Positions 36,626 to 48,840 of a stretch of 64,000 nucleotides of DNA are shown here, piece by piece. The notes under the pieces are model-generated. The model saw nothing but the letters and a program-made list of their open reading frames with translations. It searched no databases and had not been told where the DNA came from. The translations under genes and the position numbers were made by a program. Where the stretch lies: contig NC_077245.1 in the NCBI RefSeq assembly GCF_947179165.1, forward strand, positions 38,929,286 through 38,993,285, written 5' to 3'. The stretch comes from Solanum dulcamara (taxonomy: Eukaryota; Streptophyta; Magnoliopsida; Solanales; Solanaceae). Numbering within the stretch: position 1 is the first letter of the stretch; each line of letters opens with the position of its first letter.

Positions 36626-39600
36626 TGTCACGACCCAACCCCATAGGCTGTGACTTGAGTACGATCTAACCCCCGTATACATGTATATTAGTTGTGGTCA
36701 AGTCAAACTATAATTAACATAATACCATGCAATAGAACCCTATTAGGTGATAACATTTTCATAAACTAGTAGTATCTTTCATTTGTATCACATCATGTAA
36801 GGGCATGTAAGCTGATGAGGCCGCCATATATATAAACTTTTTACAACATTTCGAGTAGACCCAGCTGAACAATACTTACACATACAACCCACATATACAT
36901 GTTTCCATACCTCTAACAATATCAATGACAACATATGGCAGGACAAGGTCCCTACCGTACCCCTAAATAATAAAATAATATTATACATCAATGGCCAGTG
37001 CCAAAAACTAGGCTTTGATTCAATGGAGCCTCTTTTAGTTGAGCTGAGCGGGATCCTAAGATAACGGACTCCCAAAACCTGTATCTCTACCTGCGGGCAT
37101 GAAATACAGCCCCCCCTCACCCATGAGAAAAGGGGGCCAGTACGATATATGTACTAAGTATGTAAAATATAACACAATACGACTAGAGGCATATCTGAAA
37201 TAGAGAAGCAGGGGATAAAATATCAAATCAGAAATTTGTACCTGGGGAAGTAAAATCATGCATGCTTAATTTTTACAATATAGCCGGCCCTATCAAGGAT
37301 CCGGTGAATCATATCTTTCAAACCATCATGGCCCCAGTGTCATTACCACCTTATTACAACACATCATCATATATATATATATATATATACTATTATCGGC
37401 CTTCTAGTGAGGGCGTCATGAATAATGCAGTGAATAGTGCACGATTACTATTCTCGTCCCGAGCATGATGAAAGAAGTGTTACAGTATACATGAGCAGAG
37501 TAGTGAGAAACAAAACACAGTTTAAATCATTATCGAAGACTCAATGAAGTCATCAAGTGAACCATCACTTGGAGATCAGAGTAGGAGTGTAATTATGTCA
37601 AGTGCCATCTAGCTATCACTCGGGGCTGTACTAGGTAGGATCTCAGGGACCCTAGACATGTACTACAGTAATGCTAACAGCTTATCAATCCAGATGTATT
37701 TGTCGTTATTTAGTCTCTCAGACTAGGAGCCTGGATATCTATTACCTCATTAACATATATAAGTTTCCAGGGAACTAGTTCAGCTATTATAAGAGTTCCA
37801 TGTTCAAAAGTAAATAAGAGATGTTCAAGGATGGAGTTACCCCGAAGTTCATATCATATTTAACCTACAACTAAGACATGCCAGAAGAAGAGAAAGAATA
37901 GGCTTTACATACCTATACCAAAACATGACAAGAGAAGCTTTGCATACCTATTATGAGTTACTCTTTATCCCATTCGCCTCGTCGTCCTTTGAACCTATTC
38001 AACATGAAAGTAATACGAATATCAACCACTACTAGCTTTCCTTCATCTTAGGTTGCACCTTAGTATTCATGGAATCTATCTCCTTGTTCGTCTCCTCGAC
38101 TAGTTCTTTAATTAGTTAAGGCGTTAACGAAAATTGGGCAGCACCTCCCCTATAATATGCCCTATCCAAATTTCCAATTATATCCCTAATCACTAAATAC
38201 AACCAAAAAAAACAACCTGAAGCATATGTTTAAGCAATTCACATCAAAAATAAACAACATAAACTACAAACGACTTGCTCGAAACTATGATACCAAAAGA
38301 GGGTCTCTAGTCTTTGTTTCGCAACATCTTTACTTACATGAAACGAGGGGTTGTGTGGCTGAAAACAGAATCACCCCTACCCCTTTTAGAACACATTTAG
38401 TCCCTGCAACAAAAAACCACACCCCTTTAGCAGCACCTCACAAGAACAACACTTTACTTCGACAATAATTCAACTATAACAACTACAATTTGGACTGTCT
38501 CCAACGTCAAGCGTTCCTATACCATTTTTACGTTTACATCCACATAAAAGGAGTATAATACACTCCATAACAACACCATAAAGTATAAATTGAATGGAGA
38601 AACCTTACCTTACCCGAAATTGGCCAAAACTACCAAATTGCAAGTCGGAACTTCTCCAAACGTGCTGAAATTGAGCAGGCTGTTGGTGTCACTTCTTTGC
38701 TGCCCCAAATAATAATTTTATGTTCTTAAATACCATTATATAACCTTGTAATACCTTGAATAATTAATTCACAAAATGAAAGTCGGGGGCTCACCTTTTG
38801 GAGACCAAACCCGTAGCCCTCCTTTCCTTGCCTCCACCATTTTCCTTCAGCTTTGTCTTATTAGTTCCAGGTGTAAAGCTGAAGATATGGTTCCGTAGAC
38901 ATCATAAGTTACATATATACACCCCAAGTGGTTGAGTAACACCCTAGATAATTAATTCACGGAGAAAAATTGAAGAACTTACCTTTAATTTCTCAAGACC
39001 ATGGCTGCCTTGTTCTTTTCCTTCTTCACGTTTTTCTCTCTATGTTCTTGGCTGATTTTTGGATAATGAACAAGTTAAGAGTCACATAATACATATATAT
39101 ACACCTCTTTAGAAGGTTTCACGTGGCAGCCTCATAGGGTGACACGTGGCAGCCTCTTAGGGTGTCACCTCAAGTATTCGGCCAATCACATGCTGCCATG
39201 TGGAAGTGGGGTCCACCCAAGCTGTTACGTCACCTACTTGACCCTAAGTAGGTGAATCACCTGCTTGTCCAAGTAGGTGCATCACCTACTTGCTTCGAGT
39301 AGGCACGTCGTTTCCTTATTTCTCTTTCATGAGCCCGTAATCTCATCTTACTTCAAGAGCCTACGCACTCCTTGCTACTTAAGCTCGACGTGTACTCAAG
39401 TAGCTTAAGTGTGTAGGACTTCTAAGTTAGTAGCTTACGTAGGTAAGTTAAGTCCTATGACTCCTTACTTGGCCTTTAACTTCTTTCGATTCCTCATAAC
39501 CTTATTTCCAACCTTCCCTATTATGGGGTGTCACATTATCCCTTCCTTGGAGTTGTTTAATAGCGTTGTGGATTATCCGGCTCACATAGTAACTGCTAAG

Positions 39601-39643
39601 AAGCTTAAGAGACATTCCAAGCTCCAGAGTGTGGGGTGTAATA
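36626..39643 (-). repeat. LTR8, solo LTR (LARD family) inserted in pol
   Basis: Minus-strand LTR of 3.02 kb with perfect GATAT duplications and no internal region, hence a solo LTR left by LTR-LTR recombination. TGTCACGACCC at its low end is the reverse complement of the usual end; at the high end the usual TG is TA. It carries two intact CACGTG cores (39120, 39143) in GCTGCCACGTG units on the minus strand, hairpins at 39246-39266 and 39271-39291, and a TATA run near 39092-39102. Confidence 0.94.
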
Positions 39644-39648
39644 GATAT

Positions 39649-39858
39649 CTTGGTGACGGAGGAACTGTCTTACGAGGAAAACCCTATAGCTATACTTGAT
39701 TTCCAAGTGAGAAGGTTACCTACGAAGGATGTGGCTTCCGTCAAAGTATTGTGGCAAAATAAAAATAGAGAAGAGATGACCTGGGAAGCCGAGGAGGAGA
39801 TGAAGGATAAGTATCCTCACTTGTTCTCTACGCGTACAGGTAATCTAAACATCTAGAT
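39649..39858 (+). pseudogene. Chromodomain end of P2
   Basis: Continuation of the integrase relic after LTR8: ELSYEENPIAILDFQVRRLPTKDVASVKVLWQNKNREEMTWEAEEEM, then PHLF and a TAG stop. Chromodomains at the end of integrase define chromoviruses and are thought to guide insertion to heterochromatin. This exon-like stretch itself is uninterrupted from 39655 to the stop. (Residues are given here in short runs: SYEENPIAILDFQ; DVASVKVLWQNKN; MTWEAEEEM.). Confidence 0.9.
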
Positions 39859-39948
39859 TAATTATATTGATTGATAAATGAAACTATATGTTATTGCATT
39901 AAAAACATATTCTCCCAAATTTCTTATAAGACTTTATGAGGTGATTTT

Positions 39949-39984
39949 AACATTTGAGGACCAATGTTCTAAAGGGGGGAAGAA
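39949..39984 (+). promoter_or_regulatory. Pre-PPT hairpin and PPT of P2
   Basis: AACATTTG, loop AGGA, CCAATGTT (one mismatch), then CTAAAGGGGGGAAGAA ending at 39984. LTR9 begins at 39985. Confidence 0.87.
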
Positions 39985-42900
39985 TGTTATATTTTGTATT
40001 TTTGTATCTTGGACTATTCGTGAACAAATGGACATAAATTCAAGTACTTTTGATTTTTAATTTTAAAATGGCATGAATTGTTTGTAAATGACAAGTTATA
40101 TGGATAATATATGTGAAGTTAAACACATCTCAAGAAGTACCCTTGAGACAATTCAAAGTGGAAGCCATCAAAAAGATTTTTTTTAAGTCACATTTTTGGG
40201 TGATTTGACTTTGGGAGACCATAACCCCTTTGGAATTGGGGAATTTGTGAAAACTCTAAAATGAAAGTTGTAGATAATTAAAATATCTTTCCAACTATAA
40301 ATTGTGGGTCGGAATGTGATAACGAACGAAGAAGATATGGACATTTTAAGTCTAACAGGACGAACTGAATAGTGGATTCGGCCCAACCCAATTCCAACTC
40401 GGGTCAGGCCCAATATCCACGCCATTAAATTGAATTTTTCAGATTTTCCTTCAGATTTTAGACCAAAAAATGTCCAAAAATTTCCAAAGAGAGTTAGAGA
40501 GGAGAAGCCTAGAGAGAAACACCAAAATTGACAACAATTTAAGCCCTGAGTCTCAAAGCTCATGAAGAGAAAAGTGTTGTACGTCGCGTTTTCTTCAATT
40601 TGAGCTAAAAATCAGCCAAGAAGAAGTATTAATGTGGTTTTTGCACACTTGAGGTAATATTAAGGTCCCTTTTTCATTGTTAACAACTTTATTTAGAGTT
40701 TTAACGGATTAGAACGGAGAAAATAGCGGTATAAACTCGTTAGTTGATTTGTTGGGATTTATGGATTTAGGGACTGTTTTAAATGGATTAAATGGATGGA
40801 AATAGTTGTGTGATTATGTATAATAATTATTGATATTGGTTTGATGTTGTTGATGAGTTATTGTTCTTGAATTTGGAAGACTAAAGTGTACGAAGATATT
40901 GTATATATATTTTGGAGATCTTTGGTATGATATTTATGGGTTGTGGTAGAACTTGTGTAACATTAACATGGTTTTCTTGCATTTAAATAGGTGATGTTAC
41001 TATCATGGGGCTTCTGTGATATGTCATAAATTTGATGAAAAGGTTGTATGAAATAACGTATGAAAATAGGAGGCAGTTTGCTTGGCGTGTTGTAGGTGTT
41101 CATAAGTTTTTTTTAGAATCTTTATGTGGATTTGGATAGTCGTTGGATGTTATGAATGTGGGATGATTTAATCTAGAATAATTTTATGATAAAGAGATTA
41201 ACTTGTATTAAATAGAATTGGATGTAAAAAGAATTCCATGATTAGCGTTGGTGTTGGAATGGATAGAATTGGAGTTGCTTGAATTAGATTGGGATGATTG
41301 TTGTTGTTTATATTATTGTTATGGATTATACATTGTATGGTTAAATATTGGGCTTTTATAAATCATTTCGATAAGGTGTGATGGCTGTACCGTATCAAGA
41401 GTAATTCGGTAGCACCGTAGTCGTCATATAGATAATTAACGAAAGTCAAATGTTATGTGAGTTGTTCGGGGTATTTTTGAATATTATCTTGGCTTGTCTT
41501 GACATGGCATTTCAATGTGTGATTTTGGATGTTGCTTGGTGATTATATGTCTGGTTTGGAAGTGGGGAAAAGCGAGCGGTATAGGGGAGGCGTTGTCCAA
41601 ATTTTTAGAAATAACCTACTAACGATAAAGTACGTTTTAGGCATTTCCCTAGCTTAATTGTAGTGCTTAACATTTTAATATAGGTTGAGACAATATTGGA
41701 CAACATATACATATTGTGTGCAAGTGAACGCTAAAGGTATGTAAAGCTAACCTTTCTTTCTTTTCCATGATCCATGTGAAACAAATGGACGACGAATGTG
41801 TAAATTTCAAAGAAACCCTTATTCTTGGATATACTAGGACGGCTAATGTTCTTCATTTCCATAACCTATATTTTTATGTCTTAACTCATGTGTATGCTTC
41901 CATCCATCCTAGTTGGTATAACTTATGTGGTGGTATAATTTATATTTTGATATAATCCATAATTGGTATAATTCATAATGACAATAGAAGAGTTCTTGGA
42001 ATGACTATTGTCTTAGTTTTCAAATGATGGTTTGTTTTGCTTATTCCATTAAGTCTCCGATAATGATCAAATTACATATGGTTGCTAATGATACTCTATT
42101 CTTGCATATTTTTATTGTATTATCCCCCGAGTCCTATGAAAGGCCGGGTATGTTATCATGTATGGATTCCACTATTATTCTTGCATAATATGATGTTATG
42201 ATGATATGACGATATGATTATGGCACTGAGTCCCGTGATGGGCCGAGTACGGTACACGTATTCATGACTTTATTCACTGAGTCCCATAGTGGACCGGGTA
42301 TGGCATATGATCACGATATGTATGACCTTATTTATAAAATATAGGTTGATTTCTTGTTTTTTTATACTTGACTCTTGAACATATATTTTAGATGTGATAT
42401 CCTTTATGGTATTTTATGCTTTATATACTTAGTACATATTTCGTACTGACCCCCTATCTTCGAGGAGCTGCACTTCATACCCGCAGGTACAGATAATCAT
42501 TTTGGCGATCCGCCATTTTAGGATTTCCACTTAGCTATTTTAGAGTGCTCCATCGTTCTGTAGCATAGACTTTTTGTACCAATCTCTTGATGTATATATT
42601 TGCTTATTTAGGGGTATGATGGGGCTCTGTCCCATCATATGCTATTGTTAATATTCTTAGAGGTCTGTAGACACATATGTGGGTTTTATATAGATGTTGT
42701 CCGGTTGTACTGGTATGACATATGTTTTGGAATGTTCCCATTCCTAGTGGCAGCCTTGTCAGCTCGCGTTATGTATATAATGGGACGTTCGTACATGTAA
42801 TGAAATCCTTCTCCACTTATGCACTATGTTATATATTTTTTTGCTATCTTATTTTTTACAATAGTTACTCCCTAGGAGACAGGTGGTTTCAGTATACATG

Positions 42901-43039
42901 TATATATGACGGTTCTGAGATGATGCTCCATCCATATAAATTTCATGTCATATAGGTATTGATTGATTATAGATAACAGATGAATATATGAGAATCCAAT
43001 TCAGGTAACAGTCATGGCCTACGGGGTCGGGTCGTAATA
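39985..43039 (+). repeat. LTR9 (gag-pol family, 3.06 kb)
   Basis: 3' LTR of P2, closely similar to LTR7. Start TGTTATAT; end GGTCGTAATA, so the final TGACA has become TAATA through two G/C-to-A/T type changes. What follows is not flank but the middle of pol (P3). No 5-base duplication matches between 28791-28795 (AAGAA) and 43040-43044 (GCCTA). Confidence 0.9.
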
Positions 43040-45200
43040 GCCTAGACCTACGATACCTAGTACGGTATGTAGATTTTTGGGGCTAGCCAAATATTACAGT
43101 ACATTCATAGAGAAGTTTGCTTCGATTTCAGCAGTTTTAACAAGGCTAACTCAGAAGGCGCCTAAGTTTCACTAGACCGATGCTTGTGAATAAAGCTTTC
43201 AGTTGTTGAAAGATAATTGACTACGGCCCCTATTCTAATTCTTCTTGAAGGAACAGATGGCTATCTCAATTATTTTGATGCTTCCGATGTCGGTCTAGGT
43301 TGTGTATTGATGCAACATGGTAGATTCATAGCCTATGCCTCCCAGCAACTCAGAAAGCATGAAAGAAATTATCCAACTCATGATCTGGAGTTAGCAGCAG
43401 TCATTCATTCTTTGAAAATATGGAGGCATTATCTATATAGCGTATATGTTGATATCTACATAGATCACAAAAGTCTCCAATGCATCTTTAAGCAGAAGGA
43501 GCTGACTTTGCGGTAGAGAAGGTGGCTAGAGTTGCTGAAATATTATGATGTTGACATTCTATACCACCTAGGGAAAGCAAATATTATAGCAAATGCACTC
43601 ATCCATAAATCTATGGGTAACTTGGCAGATGTACAACCAGAATGGAAGAAGATAGTCTGTGAGATTTGCCAATTAGCTAACCTTGGAGTCCGTTTGGCTG
43701 ATTCTGATGATGGGGAAGTTTCTGTTCAAGGAGTTTTTGAATCCTCTATTATGGGAAAAGTAAAGCGACGCCAATACGAGGACCCTGTTTTGGCACAGTA
43801 TAGGGATGCATCCCTTCAAAAGGAAAAGACCCCATTTGAGATCACACCTAATAGAGTGCTAAGATATAGGGGAAGATTATGTGTACTTGAGATTGCAAGG
43901 CTATGACAATAGGTTATGGGAGAGGCATACTATTCCTGTTATTCTGTTCATTCAGGGTCAACAAAGATGTATCATGACCTCAGATATTTATATTGGTGGG
44001 ATGGAATGAAGAAGGACATAGCAGAGTTTGTAGCCAAGTGCCTGAATTGCCAATAAGTTAAGATTGAGCATGAGAATCCTGGTGGATTATTACAGGAGAT
44101 GGAGATCCCGACTTGGAAATAGGAAGCAATTAATATTGATTTTATCACAGGCCTACCTCGAACTCCACAGAAGTATGATTCTATATGGGTTACTATAGAT
44201 AGGCTGATAAAATCATCCCATTTACTTCCAATCAAGACTACTTATTTAGGTGAGGACTATGCAAAGTTATATATCAAGGGGATAGTAAGACTTTACAGGG
44301 TCCCCACATCTATTATATCAGACAGAGGAGCTTAGTTTACAGCTAACTTCTAGAGATCATTCCAGGAAGGATAGGGGATACAAGTTAATCTTAGCATAAT
44401 ATTTCACCCTCAGTCTGACGAACAAGCTGAGTGTACTATTCAGAAGCTAGAAGATATGTTGTGGGCCTGTGTTATTGACTTCAGGGGTATCTGGGATGAT
44501 CATTTTCTACTTATCAAGTTTGCCTATAATAATAGCTATCATTCTAGCATCCATATGGTATCATATGAGGCTTTGTATGGCAGGAAGTGCAGGTCACCTA
44601 TTGGCTAGTTTGATATTGCTGAGTCTAAGTTAATCGACCTCGATATGATTCAGCAAGTTGTTGATAAGGTGAAGCTTATTTGGGAAAGGTTATTAGTAGC
44701 TCAGAGTCGACTGAAGTCATACATAGATAATTAACGTTGACACTTAGAGTTTGAAGTTAGAAATTGGGTGTTCTTGAAGGTGTCACTGATGAAGGGTGTA
44801 ATGAGATTCGGTAAGAAAGGGAAACCTAGCCCGAGGTATATTGGGACTTATCATATTATTTGTAGGGTGGTCAAGGTTGCCTATTAGTTGGACCTACCAT
44901 CTGATTTAGAAGCAGTGCACCTATTCTTTCACATATCAACACTTCGCTAATGTATTGGTGATCCTTCTAAAGTATTTCCCATGGAAGATGTCCAGGTGAC
45001 AGAGGAGATGTCTTATGAGGAAAACCCTATAGCTATACTTGATTGCCAAGTCAGAAGGTTGCATCCTAAGGATGTGGCTTCCGTCAATGTATTGTGGCAA
45101 AATAAGAATAGAGAAGAGATGACCTAGAAAGCTGAAGAGGAGATGAAGAATAAGTATCCTCACTTGTTCCCTATGACTATAGGTAATCTAAACTTCTAAA
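43040..45200 (+). pseudogene. Gypsy pol fragment P3: RNase H, integrase, chromodomain
   Basis: Begins without RT palm, at the connection region matching 34675 in P2. RNase H ([17 protein letters not shown] near 43272-43322; [16 protein letters not shown]) and the linker stay open to 43906 apart from one TAG at 43514. In integrase the zinc pair CLNC is intact (44040), then TAA, a TAG in place of Trp near 44119, IDFITGLPRTP in the core, TAG after DRGA (44333) and another at a Trp. The chromodomain near 45011-45100 reads MSYEENPIAILDCQVRRL. Dead, but better kept in RNase H than P2. Confidence 0.9.
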
Positions 45201-45289
45201 TTGATTATATTGATTGATAGATGAGACTATATGTTATTACAATAAAAGAGACTCCCCAGAATCTTTGTAAGACCTTATGAGGCTAGTTT

Positions 45290-45325
45290 AACATTCAAAG
45301 ACGAATGTTCTAAAGAAGGGGAGGA
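45290..45325 (+). promoter_or_regulatory. Pre-PPT hairpin and weakened PPT of P3
   Basis: AACATTCA, loop AAGA, CGAATGTT (one mismatch at a former CpG), then CTAAAGAAGGGGAGGA, in which the G run is interrupted. LTR10 starts at 45326. Confidence 0.8.
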
Positions 45326-45463
45326 TGTTATATGTTATATCCCATATATTTATATGATGGATTATTCGTGAACTAATTGACACAAGTGCGAGGACAAGAT
45401 TATTTATTGATATGAGACAAGGACTTTTAATTCCGATTTTAATAATTGTATGGTTTGCTAATT

Positions 45464-45684
45464 TGAGTATACTTGTACGGACTTAATAATTGTACTGACT
45501 GGAAGGAGAGCCATGGAGTAACTAGTAAAGTTGCTGCCATGTGACCAGGAGGTCACGAGTTCAAGCCTTGGAAATATCCTCTGGCAGAAATGCAAGGTAA
45601 GGCTACGTATAATAGACCCTTGTGGTCAGGCCCTTCCCCGGACCCGTGCATAGCAGGAGCTTTAGTGTACCGGACTGCTCTTTT
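45464..45684 (+). mobile_element. TS/SolS-type tRNA-derived SINE
   Basis: Short non-autonomous retroposon. The body from about 45503 carries a pol III A-box-like GAGTAACTAGTAAAG and a B-box-like GAGTTCAAGCC, then the conserved TS body (CCCTTGTGGTCAGGCCCTTC, GGACCCGTGCATAG, CACCGG-like end) and a T-rich tail. A perfect 15-bp duplication TATGGTTTGCTAATT flanks the insert (45449-45463 and 45685-45699). About 40 bases lie between the left duplication and the usual SINE start. This family was described from tobacco and other Solanales. Confidence 0.87.
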
Positions 45685-48229
45685 TATGGTTTGCTAATTA
45701 ATAACAGTTAGTGGGAATATTAGTGGATATTTGGGATTAATTTACCATAATTGGATTATTAAGTGGGGATAAGTGATTAATTATGATTAATTAGCTTAAT
45801 TAGACCACTAAGTGAGCCCCATAAAATATGGCTAAATTTGATTGGCTCATGGAATATTAATGGGACATATGTCAAGGGATGGACACATGTCAATCAAAGA
45901 GGCAGCATATATAAACTAAGTGGATGACTCATATTCACAATTCATCTACAAAGCTGAAGGATAGAGAGAGAGTCTCTCCTTCACAAAAATGAATCATAGA
46001 GAGAGAAAGGGAGTTTGGCCATGGCTGGCTGAACTTGATGCTCTTAGTTGTGATCCAAAAATAATTTTTCCAAGTTAGTTCAACCATTTGAAGAGTCTAT
46101 GGTAACGTGAATTGGTCCTTGAGGGCAGCAAAAGTGTTCATTAATTGAAGCTATCAATCTCAGCAAGTTAAGGAGCTAAGTTTATTAAGGTAATAGTTGA
46201 TCATTTTCTATAGGCTTTAGGGTGAGTTTGGATGTATTGTGAGTGTATAAATGTGAATTGCATATATGAAATTATGTATGTTGATGTTGGGAAGTTGTTC
46301 AAGCCGTAGGGGGCTATTTTATGAGCAAATGTTGAACTAATTTTATTTAGTATTTTGATTGTTTTTGTTATGGAATTTATGGTGAGCATGAAGGTATTTA
46401 ATGATGGAAGTTGAAGTTAAATTTATTTGTGGATTGTTGTAAGGATTATAGTGATAATAATATAGTTTACTTGCATATGAATATATGATATAGTTGTCGT
46501 GTGGCTGCAGCTATGTTTCACTAAAATTAGATGAAAAGATTGTATGAAACAATGTCTAAGAATCGTATGTGGTTTACTTGGTGTGTTTATAGGTATTCGC
46601 AAGATTTTCGAGCATCTTTTATGTTGTTAGTTAGGGGTTGTTTTGATATGTTGGTGTTGTTCTTGTTGGGCTTGGAAGATTAAGTATGACTAAAGTTATA
46701 CATGATGTTATTATATTAGTTGGGATGTTAGAAGATTGTTTCGATGAAATTGTTGAGACTATGGGTCATTATGGATAATTTAAATATGTGGTAGTCGTAT
46801 GTGGATTGTTATCGAATGTTGTGGATGTGGGGCTTTTTAGAATATTGTGCGGGTTGTTTAGAGTGTTCTCGAGTCTTGTCTTGAATAGTCTTAGATTAGT
46901 ACTTGAATGTGTGGTTATTGATGTTGGCTTGGTTGTTATATAGTTGGTTTAAATATAAGGAAAATGTCGTCTAAATTATCTACAAAGGAGTTGCTAATGT
47001 TGGAATATGTTTTGAATCTCCTCGTAGCTTAACTATAGTTCTTGACGTCTTAATATAGGTTGAGACTTTGGGCAGCGTATATGTGTTGTATTGCGAATAA
47101 ACGCCAATAAGAGATATATGATATGAGCTTTAGGGTAATTCCATTCATAGGTTCCAAGTATGATTCATGATTCTTATTCACTTCTTGACGTTAAAACTCT
47201 TCAAGTAGTTGAGATACTGCCCTTGAGTCTTCTATACGTTGGGCAGTAGTTGGTATGTGGAAGTCCTAATTCTTAAAGATCCTATAATGATTAATGTCCT
47301 TAACTTTCATAAGTTGTCTCTATTATCTTGATACGTATCTATGATCCCTGAGGCTTTATTTAACATAGTTTATAATGACATTCAAGGATTACTAAACATG
47401 ACTATTGCCCTGATACTCAAGTATTAATTAGCCCACTTATATATTGAGTCACAAATGATGATCTAAATCCATATGGCTACTCACTACTTTGCTCATGTAT
47501 ACTGTTATTACATCTTTCATCGAGTTCTGGGCCAGGCATGTTATCATGCAGAGTTTTACAACATCATTTACCAAGTCCGATGTTCTGATGGGTACGGAAT
47601 ACGTGCTCACTACTTTATTCACCGAGTCCCTTACTAGAGGGTTGGGTACAGTACATGTATATGATGATATGATTAGGGAACCAATTCCCATAATGGACTA
47701 GGTACAGTATATGATAATGATATGCATGATTTGTTTCATAAGGCATAGGTACAATTAGTTCTTGATTATCATACTTGTCTCCGGGACACTCTACTTCAGT
47801 TATGATCTTTCTTATTGTATTTCATGCTTTATGTACTCAGTACATATCTCGTACTGACCCCCCATTCTTTGGGAAGTTGTGTTTTATGCCCGCAGGTGCA
47901 AATACTCTCTTTGGTGATCCGACAACTTAGGACTTTTATTTAGCTGTCTTGGAGTGCTCTATTGTCCCGGAGCCTAGACTTTTGGTACAGATCCTTTTTG
48001 ATGTATATATATGTTTAATCAGGGGTATGATGGGGAACTATCCCGCCATATGATACTGTTGATACTCTTAGAGGTCTATAGACATATATGTTGGTTGTGT
48101 GTATATGTGTTCAGTTTTGTCTATATGACTTATATTTTGGGATGTTTCCACATATTATGATAGCCTTGTTGACTTACGTACTGTGTAATCTTTTGATGGT
48201 TGTAACTCCTCAGGAGACAGGTGGCTTCG

Positions 48230-48276
<47 letters not shown>
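48230..48276. repeat. (TA)n(TG)n microsatellite in LTR10
   Basis: A pure TA run passes directly into a pure TG run, total 47 bases. Not present at the matching point of LTR7 or LTR9. Likely length-variable. Confidence 0.95.
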
Positions 48277-48409
48277 ACAGTTTTGAGACAACATTCTGTC
48301 CATATAAGTTCCATATCATGTTTAGTTGCGGATTGATTATAGACAATAGGTGTGTACACGAGTGTCCAATTCGGGCACTAGTCATGGCCTACGGGGTTGG
48401 GTCATGACA

Positions 48410-48840
48410 CATGCATCTCTTTTCTGGTAATACAACCTTCGGAGAGGCTGTTAGCTGGCAAGGAGTTGTTTTATGTGAATGTGATGATGATATTTTGTTA
48501 GAGAAGAGAAACGAATGGTTAGTAAAATCTCAAATGTGGTTTCTTAGGAATGTTGATGTGGAGAATTTGGAGTCAATATTTATAGAAAAATATAATATTG
48601 GCTCGATTTATATTTAGAATCTTAGTCTAGTATTTTAGATTTTATTTTATTTTATTTAGGATTTAGATACTTATTTGTCAGTAGTATTGTTTGTTGGGCT
48701 TCAGATCTGTTAACTAAAAATGGATTATTATAAAAAAAATAAAGTTTGTAGTTACTAGCATATGTGGTTATTCGTAATGGTAGTTCATGTAGTTTTAGAA
48801 AGCAGAGTTGTATGTTCGAAACCAATGTAGGTTTTTTAAC
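48410..48840. other. Unassigned single-copy-looking stretch
   Basis: 430 bases outside any LTR. A 68-codon frame at 48411-48617 (plus; residues such as SGNTTFGEAVSWQ and VLCECDDDILLEKR) is less AT-rich and less repetitive than its surroundings, and could be a fragment of a host gene or of a Copia-type RNase H. I cannot assign it. The right end is the flank of the MITE. Confidence 0.4.

Larger units (their letters stand above)
45326..48409 (+). repeat. LTR10 (gag-pol family, with SINE inside)
   Basis: 3' LTR of P3: start TGTTATATG, end GGTCATGACA at 48409. The first 600 bases differ from LTR7/LTR9 while the second half keeps the same module order, including GAGTCCC/GGGCCGG-like motifs near 47575-47700. 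It is followed by CATGC and non-LTR DNA, so the array ends here. Confidence 0.88.

Noticed and set aside
28796..43039. Calling LTR7 to LTR9 a simple full-length insertion
   Set aside because: No matching 5-base flanks, and both flanks are pol of related elements, so a recombined array fits better.
45503..45600. Possible functional tRNA gene
   Set aside because: A- and B-box likeness belongs to a SINE; the cloverleaf is not complete and a SINE body and target duplications follow.
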